Shown here in pieces: positions 1-5,482 of a stretch of DNA of 6,602 nt. The position numbers and the translations under genes were made by a program. This DNA comes from Dehalococcoidia bacterium (GTDB lineage Bacteria; Chloroflexota; Dehalococcoidia; SM23-28-2). The DNA lies in the NCBI GenBank assembly GCA_022866185.1, contig JALHUG010000006.1, positions 1-6,602 of the forward strand, written 5' to 3'. Numbering within the stretch: position 1 is the first letter of the stretch; each line of letters starts with the position of its first letter. The notes beneath the pieces were generated by a model, which saw only the letters and a program-made list of their open reading frames with translations, searched no databases and was not told where the DNA came from.

Positions 1-151
1 AACCCTCAGGGGTGTTCTTATTTTCTTGATCGCCATCAGGTCTGCCTGCAAAGGGCAACCTGCGCTGTCGCACCATCAAGTCAATGGCCATCAGGCGGGG
101 GTCGAGAATCAAGACACCAAGGGCGAACCGGCCCTCAGAAAGCGCCATCAC
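1..151 (-). CDS. Possible 5' end of a divergent gene, running off the left edge (unrecognised)
   Basis: On the minus strand a frame stays open from a GTG-ATG pair (GTG at 151-149, ATG at 148-146) to the window edge, about 49 codons without a stop. It begins MALSEGRFALGVLILDPRL and I do not recognise it. Third codon positions are GC-rich in the first two thirds, which fits coding, but less so near the edge. No Shine-Dalgarno sequence stands before either start, and an in-frame stop lies upstream at 178-176. Two plus-strand frames are also open here, so openness alone is weak evidence in GC-rich DNA. If real, it would be transcribed away from pcm. Confidence 0.22.
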   Translation of the reverse strand, partial: MMALSEGRFALGVLILDPRLMAIDLMVRQRRLPFAGRPDGDQENKNTPEG

Positions 152-167
152 TGTCGGGGCAGCGCAG

Positions 168-176
168 TGGTATACT
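168..176 (+). promoter_or_regulatory. Extended -10 promoter candidate for pcm
   Basis: TGG-TATACT is an extended -10 element: TG, one base, then a hexamer matching TATAAT at five of six positions. No good -35 hexamer lies 16-18 bases upstream, but extended -10 promoters tolerate this. Transcription would start near 183, giving a leader of about 27 bases before the pcm start at 210. Seen by eye only. Confidence 0.42.
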
Positions 177-209
177 TAGTTCGGAAATGCGCTTCGGTAG
201 AGGGCCCGC

Positions 210-887
210 ATGGCCAGAGTCACCTACAGCCTGCTGGAGAGAGCCAAGAGCCAACTCCTTGCCGAGCTCCGCCACGACATCCGTGACGAACGAGTGCTGG
301 CGGCCATAGCCAGCGTTCCCCGCGAGAAGTTCATCTCCGATGACCTACGCGCCTTCGCCTACGATAACCGCCCCCTTCCCATCGGCCACGGCCAGACCAT
401 CTCCCAGCCTCTCATCGTGGCCATGATGACCGAAGCCCTCGACCTCAAGGGCGGCGAGAAGGTACTGGAGCTGGGGACCGGCTCCGGCTACCAGGCGGCC
501 ATCCTGGCCGAGCTAACGGCCCGGGTGGTGACAGTGGAGCGCGTCGCCCCGCTGGCCGAGAAGGCGGCCGCCGTCCTGGCGGAGCTGGGATACCACAATG
601 TCCAGGTTCACCTGGCTGGCGATACCCTGGGCTGGCCGGATGAGGCACCCTACGAAGGGATTCTGGTCACGGCTGCGGCCCCCGCTGTTCCGTCGGCCCT
701 GCTTGAGCAGTTGTCGCCCGAGGGACGGCTGGTGATCCCTGTGGGCACCCAAGACGTGCAAGAGCTTCTTCTGGCAACCAACGGTCCGGGCGGCCTCACG
801 GCCAGGCGGCTTGGCCCCTGCCGCTTCGTGCCCCTGCTGGGAGCTGGCGGCTGGCCCACCACCGATGTTGGTTTCCCCGCGCTCTAG
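210..887 (+). CDS. pcm: Protein-L-isoaspartate O-methyltransferase (PCMT family)
   Basis: This 225-residue protein transfers a methyl group from S-adenosylmethionine to L-isoaspartyl residues in damaged cytosolic proteins, the first step of their repair. Family marks seen: VPREKFI near residue 37; the substrate-side motif GHGQTISQP at 59-67; the SAM-binding motif I VLELGTGSGYQ at 85-95, with the acidic residue of TVERV ending the next strand; GILVTAAAPAVP after the fourth strand; RLVIPVG; and the C-terminal CRFVPLLGAGGW block from residue 204. Length is normal for bacterial Pcm. The ATG is chosen because AGAGGG (199-204) sits five bases upstream. It appears to be transcribed alone: an extended -10 lies upstream and a 237-base gap follows. 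The fold and family are clear; confusion with another Rossmann methyltransferase is unlikely given GHGQTISQP. Confidence 0.95.
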   Translation: MARVTYSLLERAKSQLLAELRHDIRDERVLAAIASVPREKFISDDLRAFAYDNRPLPIGHGQTISQPLIVAMMTEALDLKGGEKVLELGTGSGYQAAILAELTARVVTVERVAPLAEKAAAVLAELGYHNVQVHLAGDTLGWPDEAPYEGILVTAAAPAVPSALLEQLSPEGRLVIPVGTQDVQELLLATNGPGGLTARRLGPCRFVPLLGAGGWPTTDVGFPAL

Positions 888-954
888 CTTCGAAACCTTC
901 TCTTCAGAAGCAAACTCGCCAAGGTTTATTGCTTTTTCATGACATTTTGTCAAT

Positions 955-981
955 TTCCCGCATAATCAAGTTAACTTAAAC
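955..981 (+). other. dif-like sequence, candidate Xer recombination site
   Basis: The sequence reads TTCCCGCATAA, a 5-base centre TCAAG, then TTAACTTAAAC. Against the E. coli dif arms as I remember them (GGTGCGCATAA and TTATGTTAAAT), the left arm matches at 7 of 11 positions and the right arm at 8 of 11. The centre is one base shorter than the usual six. It lies about 145 bases upstream of a Xer recombinase gene. An AT-rich intergenic region can give such a match by chance, so this is only a candidate. Confidence 0.2.
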
Positions 982-1041
982 CACTGCTAAGCGTTTTATA
1001 TTGATGAAAAAATCGTCGAGATTTGCCGTTTAGATTTTCCT

Positions 1042-1098
1042 TTGGCTTGTCTAGACGGTAAGGGATAGGGTAAAAGATTAGTCCGATCCTCAAGCCAA
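1042..1098 (+). promoter_or_regulatory. Possible structured leader of xer (long-range inverted repeat)
   Basis: TTGGCTTG (1042-1049) pairs exactly with CAAGCCAA (1091-1098), enclosing 41 bases. The first arm runs into the 8-base palindrome GTCTAGAC (1049-1056), and the enclosed stretch is purine-rich. The second arm ends 15 bases before the xer ribosome binding site. This could fold in the 5' leader or be a protein-binding site. It matches no riboswitch class I recognise. Confidence 0.25.
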
Positions 1099-1113
1099 GT
1101 ATGGAAGACGGCC

Positions 1114-1118
1114 GGAGG
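1114..1118 (+). promoter_or_regulatory. Strong Shine-Dalgarno site of xer
   Basis: GGAGG, inside GGAGGTAAGGA, lies six bases before the ATG at 1125. This is near-ideal spacing and fixes the recombinase start. Confidence 0.8.
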
Positions 1119-1124
1119 TAAGGA

Positions 1125-2027
1125 ATGCAGAATCATCTAACCACGTTCTTGGACTTTCTCTCGGCGGAGAAGGGGGCTTCCAACAACACCATCGCAGCTT
1201 ACCGTAATGACCTGGAACAACTAGCCGAATACCTCAAGGCGCACGGCGATGGCAGCCGCTGGGAAAAAGTCAATCGCGTACTCATTCAAGATTTCATCCT
1301 CGATCTGAAGCAGCGCAAGTATGCCGAAACGACCGTGGCCCGCAAGGTGGCAGCCATTCGCTCCTTCTTCAGCTTCCTGGCCGCCGAGGGCATCCTGGTC
1401 GACAACCCCACCGAGGGCTTGGCTTCGCCGCGTGTCGGCAAGATGCTCCCCAAGGCTATCACCCCCAATGAGGTGGATGAACTGCTGGAGCAGCCCTGCA
1501 AGCGGGCCACCCCTGAGGCCAAGCGGGACAGGGCGATGCTGGAGCTGCTATACGCCACCGGCATGCGCGTCACCGAGCTGGTGTCGCTGGACCTGACCAA
1601 CGTCAACGTGGACGGGAATAACCCCTACGCTCGCTGCACGGGCAAGGGAGCGAAGGAGCGGATCATCCCCATCCACGAGCAGGCCGCCGAGGCCGTACGG
1701 GAATACGTGGCGGAAGCCCGGCCCCTCATTGTCCGCAACAAGAACGAGACGGCCCTGTTTGTCAACCGCCGTGGCGACCGGCTCACCCGCCAGGGCTTCT
1801 GGCTAATCCTTAAGGGGTATGCCAAGGCGGCCAACCTGCGCGACGATGTGACGCCCCACACCCTGCGCCACAGCTTTGCCACCCACATGCTGCGGGGTGG
1901 AATGCCCCTGCGTCACGTCCAGGAGATGCTGGGCCACGCCAATATCTCCACCACCCAGGTTTACACCCATCTGGCGACTGAGCACGTGCGGGAGGTGTAC
2001 GAGAAGGCCCACCCTCGCGCCCTGTAG
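1125..2027 (+). CDS. xerD: Site-specific tyrosine recombinase, XerC/XerD type
   Basis: This 300-residue protein cuts and rejoins DNA at a dif-type site through a 3'-phosphotyrosine intermediate, most likely resolving chromosome dimers with FtsK at the division septum. An N-terminal SAM-like core-binding domain (about 1-95, FLDFLSAEKGASNNTIAAY near the start) precedes the catalytic domain (about 110-295). The full catalytic set is visible: R148 in ATGMRVTELVSL, K174 in GKGAKERIIP, H245 and R248 in HTLRHSFATHML, H271 in LGHANISTTQ and Y280 in VYTH. The numbering almost equals that of E. coli XerD. No partner recombinase is in the window, so XerC versus XerD, or a one-recombinase system, cannot be settled; the symbol is provisional. 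The gene is intact and too Xer-like to suggest a phage or integron integrase. The next gene begins 34 bases downstream, so read-through into the protease is possible. Confidence 0.93.
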   Translation: MQNHLTTFLDFLSAEKGASNNTIAAYRNDLEQLAEYLKAHGDGSRWEKVNRVLIQDFILDLKQRKYAETTVARKVAAIRSFFSFLAAEGILVDNPTEGLASPRVGKMLPKAITPNEVDELLEQPCKRATPEAKRDRAMLELLYATGMRVTELVSLDLTNVNVDGNNPYARCTGKGAKERIIPIHEQAAEAVREYVAEARPLIVRNKNETALFVNRRGDRLTRQGFWLILKGYAKAANLRDDVTPHTLRHSFATHMLRGGMPLRHVQEMLGHANISTTQVYTHLATEHVREVYEKAHPRAL

Positions 2028-2061
2028 TCCAAAGCTTCGGCCAACGGTGTATTATGGGGAG

Positions 2062-3963
2062 GTGAAGCTAGCTGTCGCCTCCGTTTTCTTATTGTTTGCC
2101 ATCCTCTGCCTGGCCTGCACCCAGAAGACGCCCCAAGAGATGCCAACGCCCACTCCTACTCCTACTCCATTGCCCACAACCCTGCTCTCCCCCACACCCT
2201 CGCCTCCACTCGACCAGACCCGGCCCTTGGACCGCGACCTCACGGAGCTAGCTGTTCGCCTGGGTCGCACTGATGGCCCCGTGACGCCTGTCGCCCGCCA
2301 GGAGCCCCCAGCCTACCAGGAGGGCCAGCAGCACGAGCTCACCGTCATGGATACCCTTGCACCCTCCCTGCGGACAGTGAACGCTACCCTCCGCCTAATC
2401 ACCCCCAACGCCTACTTCTACTTCCAGGATGACATCGACGTCTCCCAGGAGGATCTCGAGCAAGCAGGACGAGACTTCGAGGAGGTCGTCTACCCCACAG
2501 TCGCGCGCTATTTTGGCCAGGAGTGGACGCCGGGGGTGGATAGCGATGACCACATCACCCTTCTCCCCGCTGACCTGTCCGGCTTGGGTGGCTACTTCAA
2601 CGATGGGGACGAGTACCCTCGCGCCGTCAGCCCGTCCAGCAACGAACGGGAGATGGTCTACCTGAGCACTGTCGGCGGGAAGCCGGGCTCCGATGCCTAC
2701 AACGGCCTGGTGGCCCATGAGCTTCAGCACCTGGTGCACTGGAAGGCCGACCCCACCGAAGAGGTGTGGGTGAACGAGGGCCTGTCGGGGCTGGCGCGCG
2801 AGCTGGCCAGCGGCGGCCCAGGCTCCACGCCGATGGCCTTTGCTCAGCCTGACACCCAGCTCAACGCCTGGGGACTTCTGGGCGCTGGCAATGCCCCCCA
2901 CTACACAGCCTCCCACCTGTTCATCCGCTACCTGCTGGAGCACTACGGCGGCTGGGAGGGCGCCCGCCGCCTGCTGGAGGAGCCCGCCAACGGCATCGAG
3001 GGCATAGACGCCTACCTTGCGCCCTTCGGCGTCACCTTCGAGGACGTCTTCGCCGACTGGCTGGTCGCCAACTACCTGGACGACCCCAACGGCGGGCCTT
3101 ACAGCTACGCCGATGCCGAGGTCGAGGTATCGCCGGCTGTCACCCTCACGAACCACGACGAGGGCGAGGACAGCGTCCATCAATACGGCGCCGACTACAT
3201 CGAGGTGAAGCTGAGCGAGGGCGATGCCGTCTTCGCCTTCGACGGCGACGAGGCGGTCAAGGCCATCCCCAACGAGCCCCATGGCGGCCGTGGCCAGTGG
3301 TGGTCTGGGCGCGGCGACTCTATCGACAGCACCCTCACCGGCGAGTTCGACCTGACGAGCCTCGAGAGCGCCACCCTCACCTTCTGGACCTGGTACGACC
3401 TCGAGGAGCAGTGGGACTATGCCTACGTTATGGCCTCCAGCGACGGCGGCAGCACCTGGCAGATCCTGCGCGGCCGCCATACCAACGACGAGAACCCAGT
3501 CGGCCTGGCCTACGGGCCTGCCTACACCGGCAAGAGCGGTGGCGACAGCCCGGCCTGGGTGGAGGAGAGCATCGACCTGGGCCCGTTCGCTGGCCAGAAG
3601 ATCATCCTGCGCTTCGAGTACATCACCGATGAGGGCATCAGCCTCGACGGCTGGGCCATCGACGACATCGCCATCCCCGAGCTGGCCTTCTTCGACGGCG
3701 GGGAAGGAGATGGCCCCTGGCAGACTCAGGGGTTCCAGCGCCTGACGGCGCCCCTGCCCCAGCGCTTCATCGTCCAGGTCATTGAGATGGGCGAGACCAC
3801 CAGCGTGCGGACGCTGCCCCTGGACGCGGCCAATCGGGGCGAGGTCCGCCTCTCAGGCTTCGGGTCGACTCTGGACAAGGCGGTCATCGTCGTCGCTGCT
3901 GCCAGCGATGGCACCACCCAGACGGCGCCCTATCGCTATTCCCTCCGCCCGGCTCAGCCCTGA
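2062..3963 (+). CDS. Secreted lipoprotein zinc metalloprotease with immune-inhibitor-A-like C-terminal domain
   Basis: From the GTG at 2062 the product has 633 residues. It opens with a lipoprotein-like signal MKLAVASVFLLFAILCLAC, in which C19 would be the lipidated residue; the lipobox (C-L-A-C) is imperfect. A Thr-Pro linker (about 23-49) follows, so the enzyme is probably tethered outside the membrane. The catalytic domain contains HELQH (219-223), and WVNEGLSGLA places E239 as the likely third zinc ligand: a gluzincin layout, closest in feel to peptidase family M30. From about 400 to 540 comes a beta domain like that at the C-terminus of immune inhibitor A proteases: WWSGRGDSIDSTL, TFWTWYDLEE (440-449), SSDGGSTWQ and DGWAIDDI (529-536). 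Substrates are unknown. The start is uncertain, because GGGGAG directly abuts the GTG; another in-frame GTG lies at 2047. The 3' end overlaps the convergent YdhR-like gene by 10 bases. Confidence 0.85.
   Translation: MKLAVASVFLLFAILCLACTQKTPQEMPTPTPTPTPLPTTLLSPTPSPPLDQTRPLDRDLTELAVRLGRTDGPVTPVARQEPPAYQEGQQHELTVMDTLAPSLRTVNATLRLITPNAYFYFQDDIDVSQEDLEQAGRDFEEVVYPTVARYFGQEWTPGVDSDDHITLLPADLSGLGGYFNDGDEYPRAVSPSSNEREMVYLSTVGGKPGSDAYNGLVAHELQHLVHWKADPTEEVWVNEGLSGLARELASGGPGSTPMAFAQPDTQLNAWGLLGAGNAPHYTASHLFIRYLLEHYGGWEGARRLLEEPANGIEGIDAYLAPFGVTFEDVFADWLVANYLDDPNGGPYSYADAEVEVSPAVTLTNHDEGEDSVHQYGADYIEVKLSEGDAVFAFDGDEAVKAIPNEPHGGRGQWWSGRGDSIDSTLTGEFDLTSLESATLTFWTWYDLEEQWDYAYVMASSDGGSTWQILRGRHTNDENPVGLAYGPAYTGKSGGDSPAWVEESIDLGPFAGQKIILRFEYITDEGISLDGWAIDDIAIPELAFFDGGEGDGPWQTQGFQRLTAPLPQRFIVQVIEMGETTSVRTLPLDAANRGEVRLSGFGSTLDKAVIVVAAASDGTTQTAPYRYSLRPAQP
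2143..2169 (+). repeat. Short tandem repeat coding the Pro-Thr linker
   Basis: Alternating proline and threonine codons (residues 28-36 of the metalloprotease), including ACTCCT tandem copies at 2152-2168. It encodes a flexible spacer between the lipid anchor and the enzyme. Such tracts can change length by slippage. Confidence 0.75.
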
Positions 3964-4259
3964 GCCTGTGGGCTACCAGTGATGGCGCTCAACTCATCCA
4001 GCACGTCGAAGTGCCGCATCTGGAAATCGGAGAACGCCGGATTCGCGGTCAGGCCAGCTACCATCGGGCTATTCAGGTAGTCCTCCGCGTCCTGCCGGCT
4101 GGCGAAGATGTGGAATCCGCCGAGCGTTGATCCCTCCCGAATCCAAGTCTTCGCCACCAGGCCCGTTACGCCTCGAAGCGCGTTAGCGTAGTCGGTGAAA
4201 GGCGCCTTCAAGTCGTCGAGGCTGGCCGAGGATTTGAAGGTGATCAGTACCGCATGCAT
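3954..4259 (-). CDS. YdhR-family small protein (putative monooxygenase, ferredoxin-like fold)
   Basis: This 101-residue protein has the same length as E. coli YdhR and the same order of features: strand one MHAVLITF, an N-terminal helix, GVTGLVAKTWIRE (30-42; YdhR has GFLWKVWTE), GGFHIFASRQDAEDYL (47-62; YdhR has GGIYLFTDEKSALAYL), and the end motif HFDVLDELSAI (83-93). The family forms dimeric alpha+beta barrels related to antibiotic-biosynthesis monooxygenases; the true substrate is unknown. H50 and W39 sit near where the barrel cavity should be. The ATG at 4259-4257 is preceded on the minus strand by AGAAAGGGGG (4275-4266), about seven bases away. It is transcribed alone, convergent with the metalloprotease, and its stop codon lies inside the last codons of that gene. 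No signal peptide is seen, so it is probably cytosolic. Confidence 0.8.
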   Translation of the reverse strand: MHAVLITFKSSASLDDLKAPFTDYANALRGVTGLVAKTWIREGSTLGGFHIFASRQDAEDYLNSPMVAGLTANPAFSDFQMRHFDVLDELSAITGSPQAQG

Positions 4260-4303
4260 GGGTAGCCCCCTTTCTCATCCTTCTTTCAATCAACTGTGGC
4301 CAG

Positions 4304-4333
4304 AGTATCGTACGGGACTAGCCGCGACGTCAA
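4304..4333 (-). promoter_or_regulatory. Sigma-70-type promoter candidate for the YdhR-like gene
   Basis: Read on the minus strand, TTGACG (4333-4328, five of six matches to the -35 consensus) is followed after 18 bases by GATACT (4309-4304, four of six to the -10 consensus). Transcription would start near 4297, giving a leader of about 38 bases before the ATG. This was judged by eye; 18 bases is within the accepted spacer range. Confidence 0.42.
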
Positions 4334-4334
4334 C

Positions 4335-4371
4335 CCTCTCCTCGCCGCGGGCGGGGCTTGCCCCACAGAGG
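4335..4371 (+). promoter_or_regulatory. Hairpin that could cover the ribosome binding site of the SLOG-family gene
   Basis: CCTCT (4335-4339) can pair with AGAGG (4367-4371), which is also the only Shine-Dalgarno-like sequence before the ATG at 4382. Inside lies the tight palindrome GGGGCTTGCCCC (4353-4364). Folded, the element would hide the ribosome binding site. It has no T run, so it is not a terminator. Short GC-rich pairings are common in this composition. Confidence 0.25.
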
Positions 4372-4381
4372 CGTCGTGGCT

Positions 4382-4882
4382 ATGATGAATTCCACCATGA
4401 TCATCGCTGTCATCGGCGGAGAGGAAGCCTCGGACGAGGTGGACCGGCTGGCCGAAGAGGTGGGGCGGGAGCTAGCCAAGCGAGGCTGCACCGTCGTCTG
4501 CGGCGGCGGCGATGGCGTGATGGAGGCCGTCTGTCGAGGCGCTCGCGCCGAAGGCGGCCACACCATCGGCATTCTTCCCGGCCACAACGCCGACGAGTCT
4601 CCCCCCAACCAGTACGTCGAGTTCCCCATCTTCAGCGGGCTGGGCTACGCTCGCAACTCGATGGTCGCGCTCTCCGGCCAGGCGGTCATCGCCATCGACG
4701 GCGCCTACGGCACCCTGAGTGAGATCGCCTATGCTCTCATCCACGACCGGCCCCTCATCGGGCTGGACACCTGGCATTTCGCCTACCCCGGCCACGACGC
4801 CGAGCGGCTGGTCCGCGCCGATAGCCCCCAGGATGCGGTGGAGAAGGCGATTGCGGCGGCGCAGAGGAGAGGCGTTCCGTAG
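4382..4882 (+). CDS. TIGR00725-type SLOG/LOG-like Rossmann-fold protein
   Basis: A 166-residue single-domain Rossmann protein of the SLOG superfamily, which includes DprA/Smf and the LOG cytokinin nucleosidases. Seen: a first strand IIAVIGGEEA, a helix ending in AKRGCTVVCGGGDGVMEAV with the phosphate-binding loop GGGDGVME (41-48), GHTIGILPG, ARNSMVALSGQAVIAIDGAYGTLSE with the second loop GAYGTLSE (107-114), and LIGLDTW. The second loop corresponds to PGGxGTxxE of LOG enzymes and keeps the Gly-Thr and Glu, but its start is altered to DGAY. Nucleotide or nucleotide-sugar binding is expected; no reaction is established for this subfamily. The ATG at 4382 has AGAGG 10 bases upstream; ATGs at 4385 and 4397 are alternatives, the last starting right at the first strand. 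It heads a tight cluster with the next two genes. Confidence 0.85.
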   Translation: MMNSTMIIAVIGGEEASDEVDRLAEEVGRELAKRGCTVVCGGGDGVMEAVCRGARAEGGHTIGILPGHNADESPPNQYVEFPIFSGLGYARNSMVALSGQAVIAIDGAYGTLSEIAYALIHDRPLIGLDTWHFAYPGHDAERLVRADSPQDAVEKAIAAAQRRGVP

Positions 4883-4885
4883 AAG

Positions 4886-5473
4886 ATGGCAGCCTGGCTG
4901 CTGGCTATGCTTTTTTCGGCCCCCGGCTGGCTTTGGAGAGTATTGACTTGGCCAGTGCGGACTGCCTGGTCGGCGTTCCTGGGGCGGCCCGCGATGCGTC
5001 TCACGGTGGGCGAGACCTTTTGGGGTGGACCGCACCCGTATAGAGATGAATTTCATGTGACCGCGATCACCATGCAAGTGGGCGTTTCGAATGGATCACC
5101 TAAGCCCAACAGCGTCAGCGCCTTCCGACTCGAGGTTGCGGGTTTCAGCCCTCTGTTCCCAGCAGATCACCACAAGGCGGAGCGTGGGGGAGACATTCTT
5201 ATTCCGCCTGGCGGTGGCTTCTCCTCCGTTCCAAGTCGCGAGCGGTGGCTGGACCTGCCCATCCATCTCGCCGGACACGGGTCGGATTGGGGGTGGATTG
5301 GGTTCGTTCCGCTCGACAAGGGAGCCGGCATCACGTTCGGCGACGCGAGACGGGCCTCTGGCCATCTTGTCGCGGTCTGCGCGGCCGGTGGGGAGATCCG
5401 AGCCCCTATCCGCGCCTGCGAACTGCCTTGCATGGATACGCCGGCCGAATCGGGGGAGCCCGCCGGCGAGTAA
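4886..5473 (+). CDS. Unrecognised protein with one N-terminal membrane segment
   Basis: I do not recognise this 195-residue protein. The first 20 or so residues (AAWLLAMLFSAPGWLWRVL) are hydrophobic and Trp-rich and are followed by R19, R25 and R34, which suggests an N-terminal anchor. The arginines after the segment would favour the rest being cytoplasmic under the positive-inside rule, though this is not certain. The remainder looks beta-rich: MRLTVGETFW, the repeated short strands FHVTAITMQVGVSNGSPKPN and VSAFRLEVAGFSPLF, a Gly/Pro turn IPPGGGF, and GWIGFVPLD. This could be a small immunoglobulin-like sandwich. Three cysteines lie near the C-terminus (VCAAG, RACELPC). The ATG follows the previous stop by three bases, with AGAGGAGAG (4864-4872) upstream. 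Its reading frame is supported by position in the operon and by GC-rich third positions. Confidence 0.7.
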   Translation: MAAWLLAMLFSAPGWLWRVLTWPVRTAWSAFLGRPAMRLTVGETFWGGPHPYRDEFHVTAITMQVGVSNGSPKPNSVSAFRLEVAGFSPLFPADHHKAERGGDILIPPGGGFSSVPSRERWLDLPIHLAGHGSDWGWIGFVPLDKGAGITFGDARRASGHLVAVCAAGGEIRAPIRACELPCMDTPAESGEPAGE

Positions 5474-5477
5474 GGAG
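5472..5477 (+). promoter_or_regulatory. Shine-Dalgarno site of eno, overlapping the upstream stop codon
   Basis: AAGGAG shares bases with the TAA stop (5471-5473) of the preceding gene and lies five bases before the GTG at 5483. It decides the non-ATG start of enolase and suggests translation of the two genes is linked. Confidence 0.75.
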
Positions 5478-5482
5478 TCAAA

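Larger units (their letters stand above)
888..1124. other. AT-rich intergenic region with several inverted repeats, upstream of xer
   Basis: No gene is seen here. Counted directly, bases 901-1080 are 65/180 G+C (about 36%), against about 72% in a sample xer coding segment (1381-1440). The region contains TGACA-TTT-TGTCA (940-952), a perfect 10-base palindrome AAGTTAACTT (968-977), the palindrome GTCTAGAC (1049-1056), and an 8-base inverted repeat TTGGCTTG/CAAGCCAA (1042-1049 and 1091-1098). A weak hairpin CTTCT-CTTC-AGAAG (897-910) follows the pcm stop but has no adjoining T run. A promoter for xer is expected, but no hexamer pair with correct spacing is convincing. Confidence 0.7.

Noticed and set aside
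32..153. Repeated GCCATCAGG-like words (32-40, 72-80, 87-95, 145-153)
   Set aside because: The copies are imperfect and the spacing is irregular (40, 15 and 58 bases), so this is neither a CRISPR array nor a convincing operator set.
897..910. Hairpin CTTCT-CTTC-AGAAG after pcm as a terminator
   Set aside because: The stem is only five weak pairs and no T run follows directly, so I cannot call it a Rho-independent terminator.
513..953. Minus-strand open frame opposite pcm, extending into the gap
   Set aside because: Mostly antisense to the well-supported pcm gene, with no ribosome binding site seen and low-complexity content.
1876..2061. Upstream extension of the metalloprotease frame into xer
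   Set aside because: It would overlap the catalytic end of xer in another frame and put over 60 Cys/Pro-rich residues before an obvious signal peptide.
2395..3480. Long minus-strand open frame of 361 codons opposite the metalloprotease
   Set aside because: It lies wholly antisense to a gene with clear motifs. Its product is Val/Gly/Ala-rich with no recognisable domain. Long antisense frames are expected opposite GC-rich coding DNA.
4358..4381. TTG start at 4358 for the SLOG-family gene
   Set aside because: It falls inside the GGGGCTTGCCCC palindrome and has no ribosome binding site. The ATG at 4382 has AGAGG upstream and leaves a normal N-terminus.
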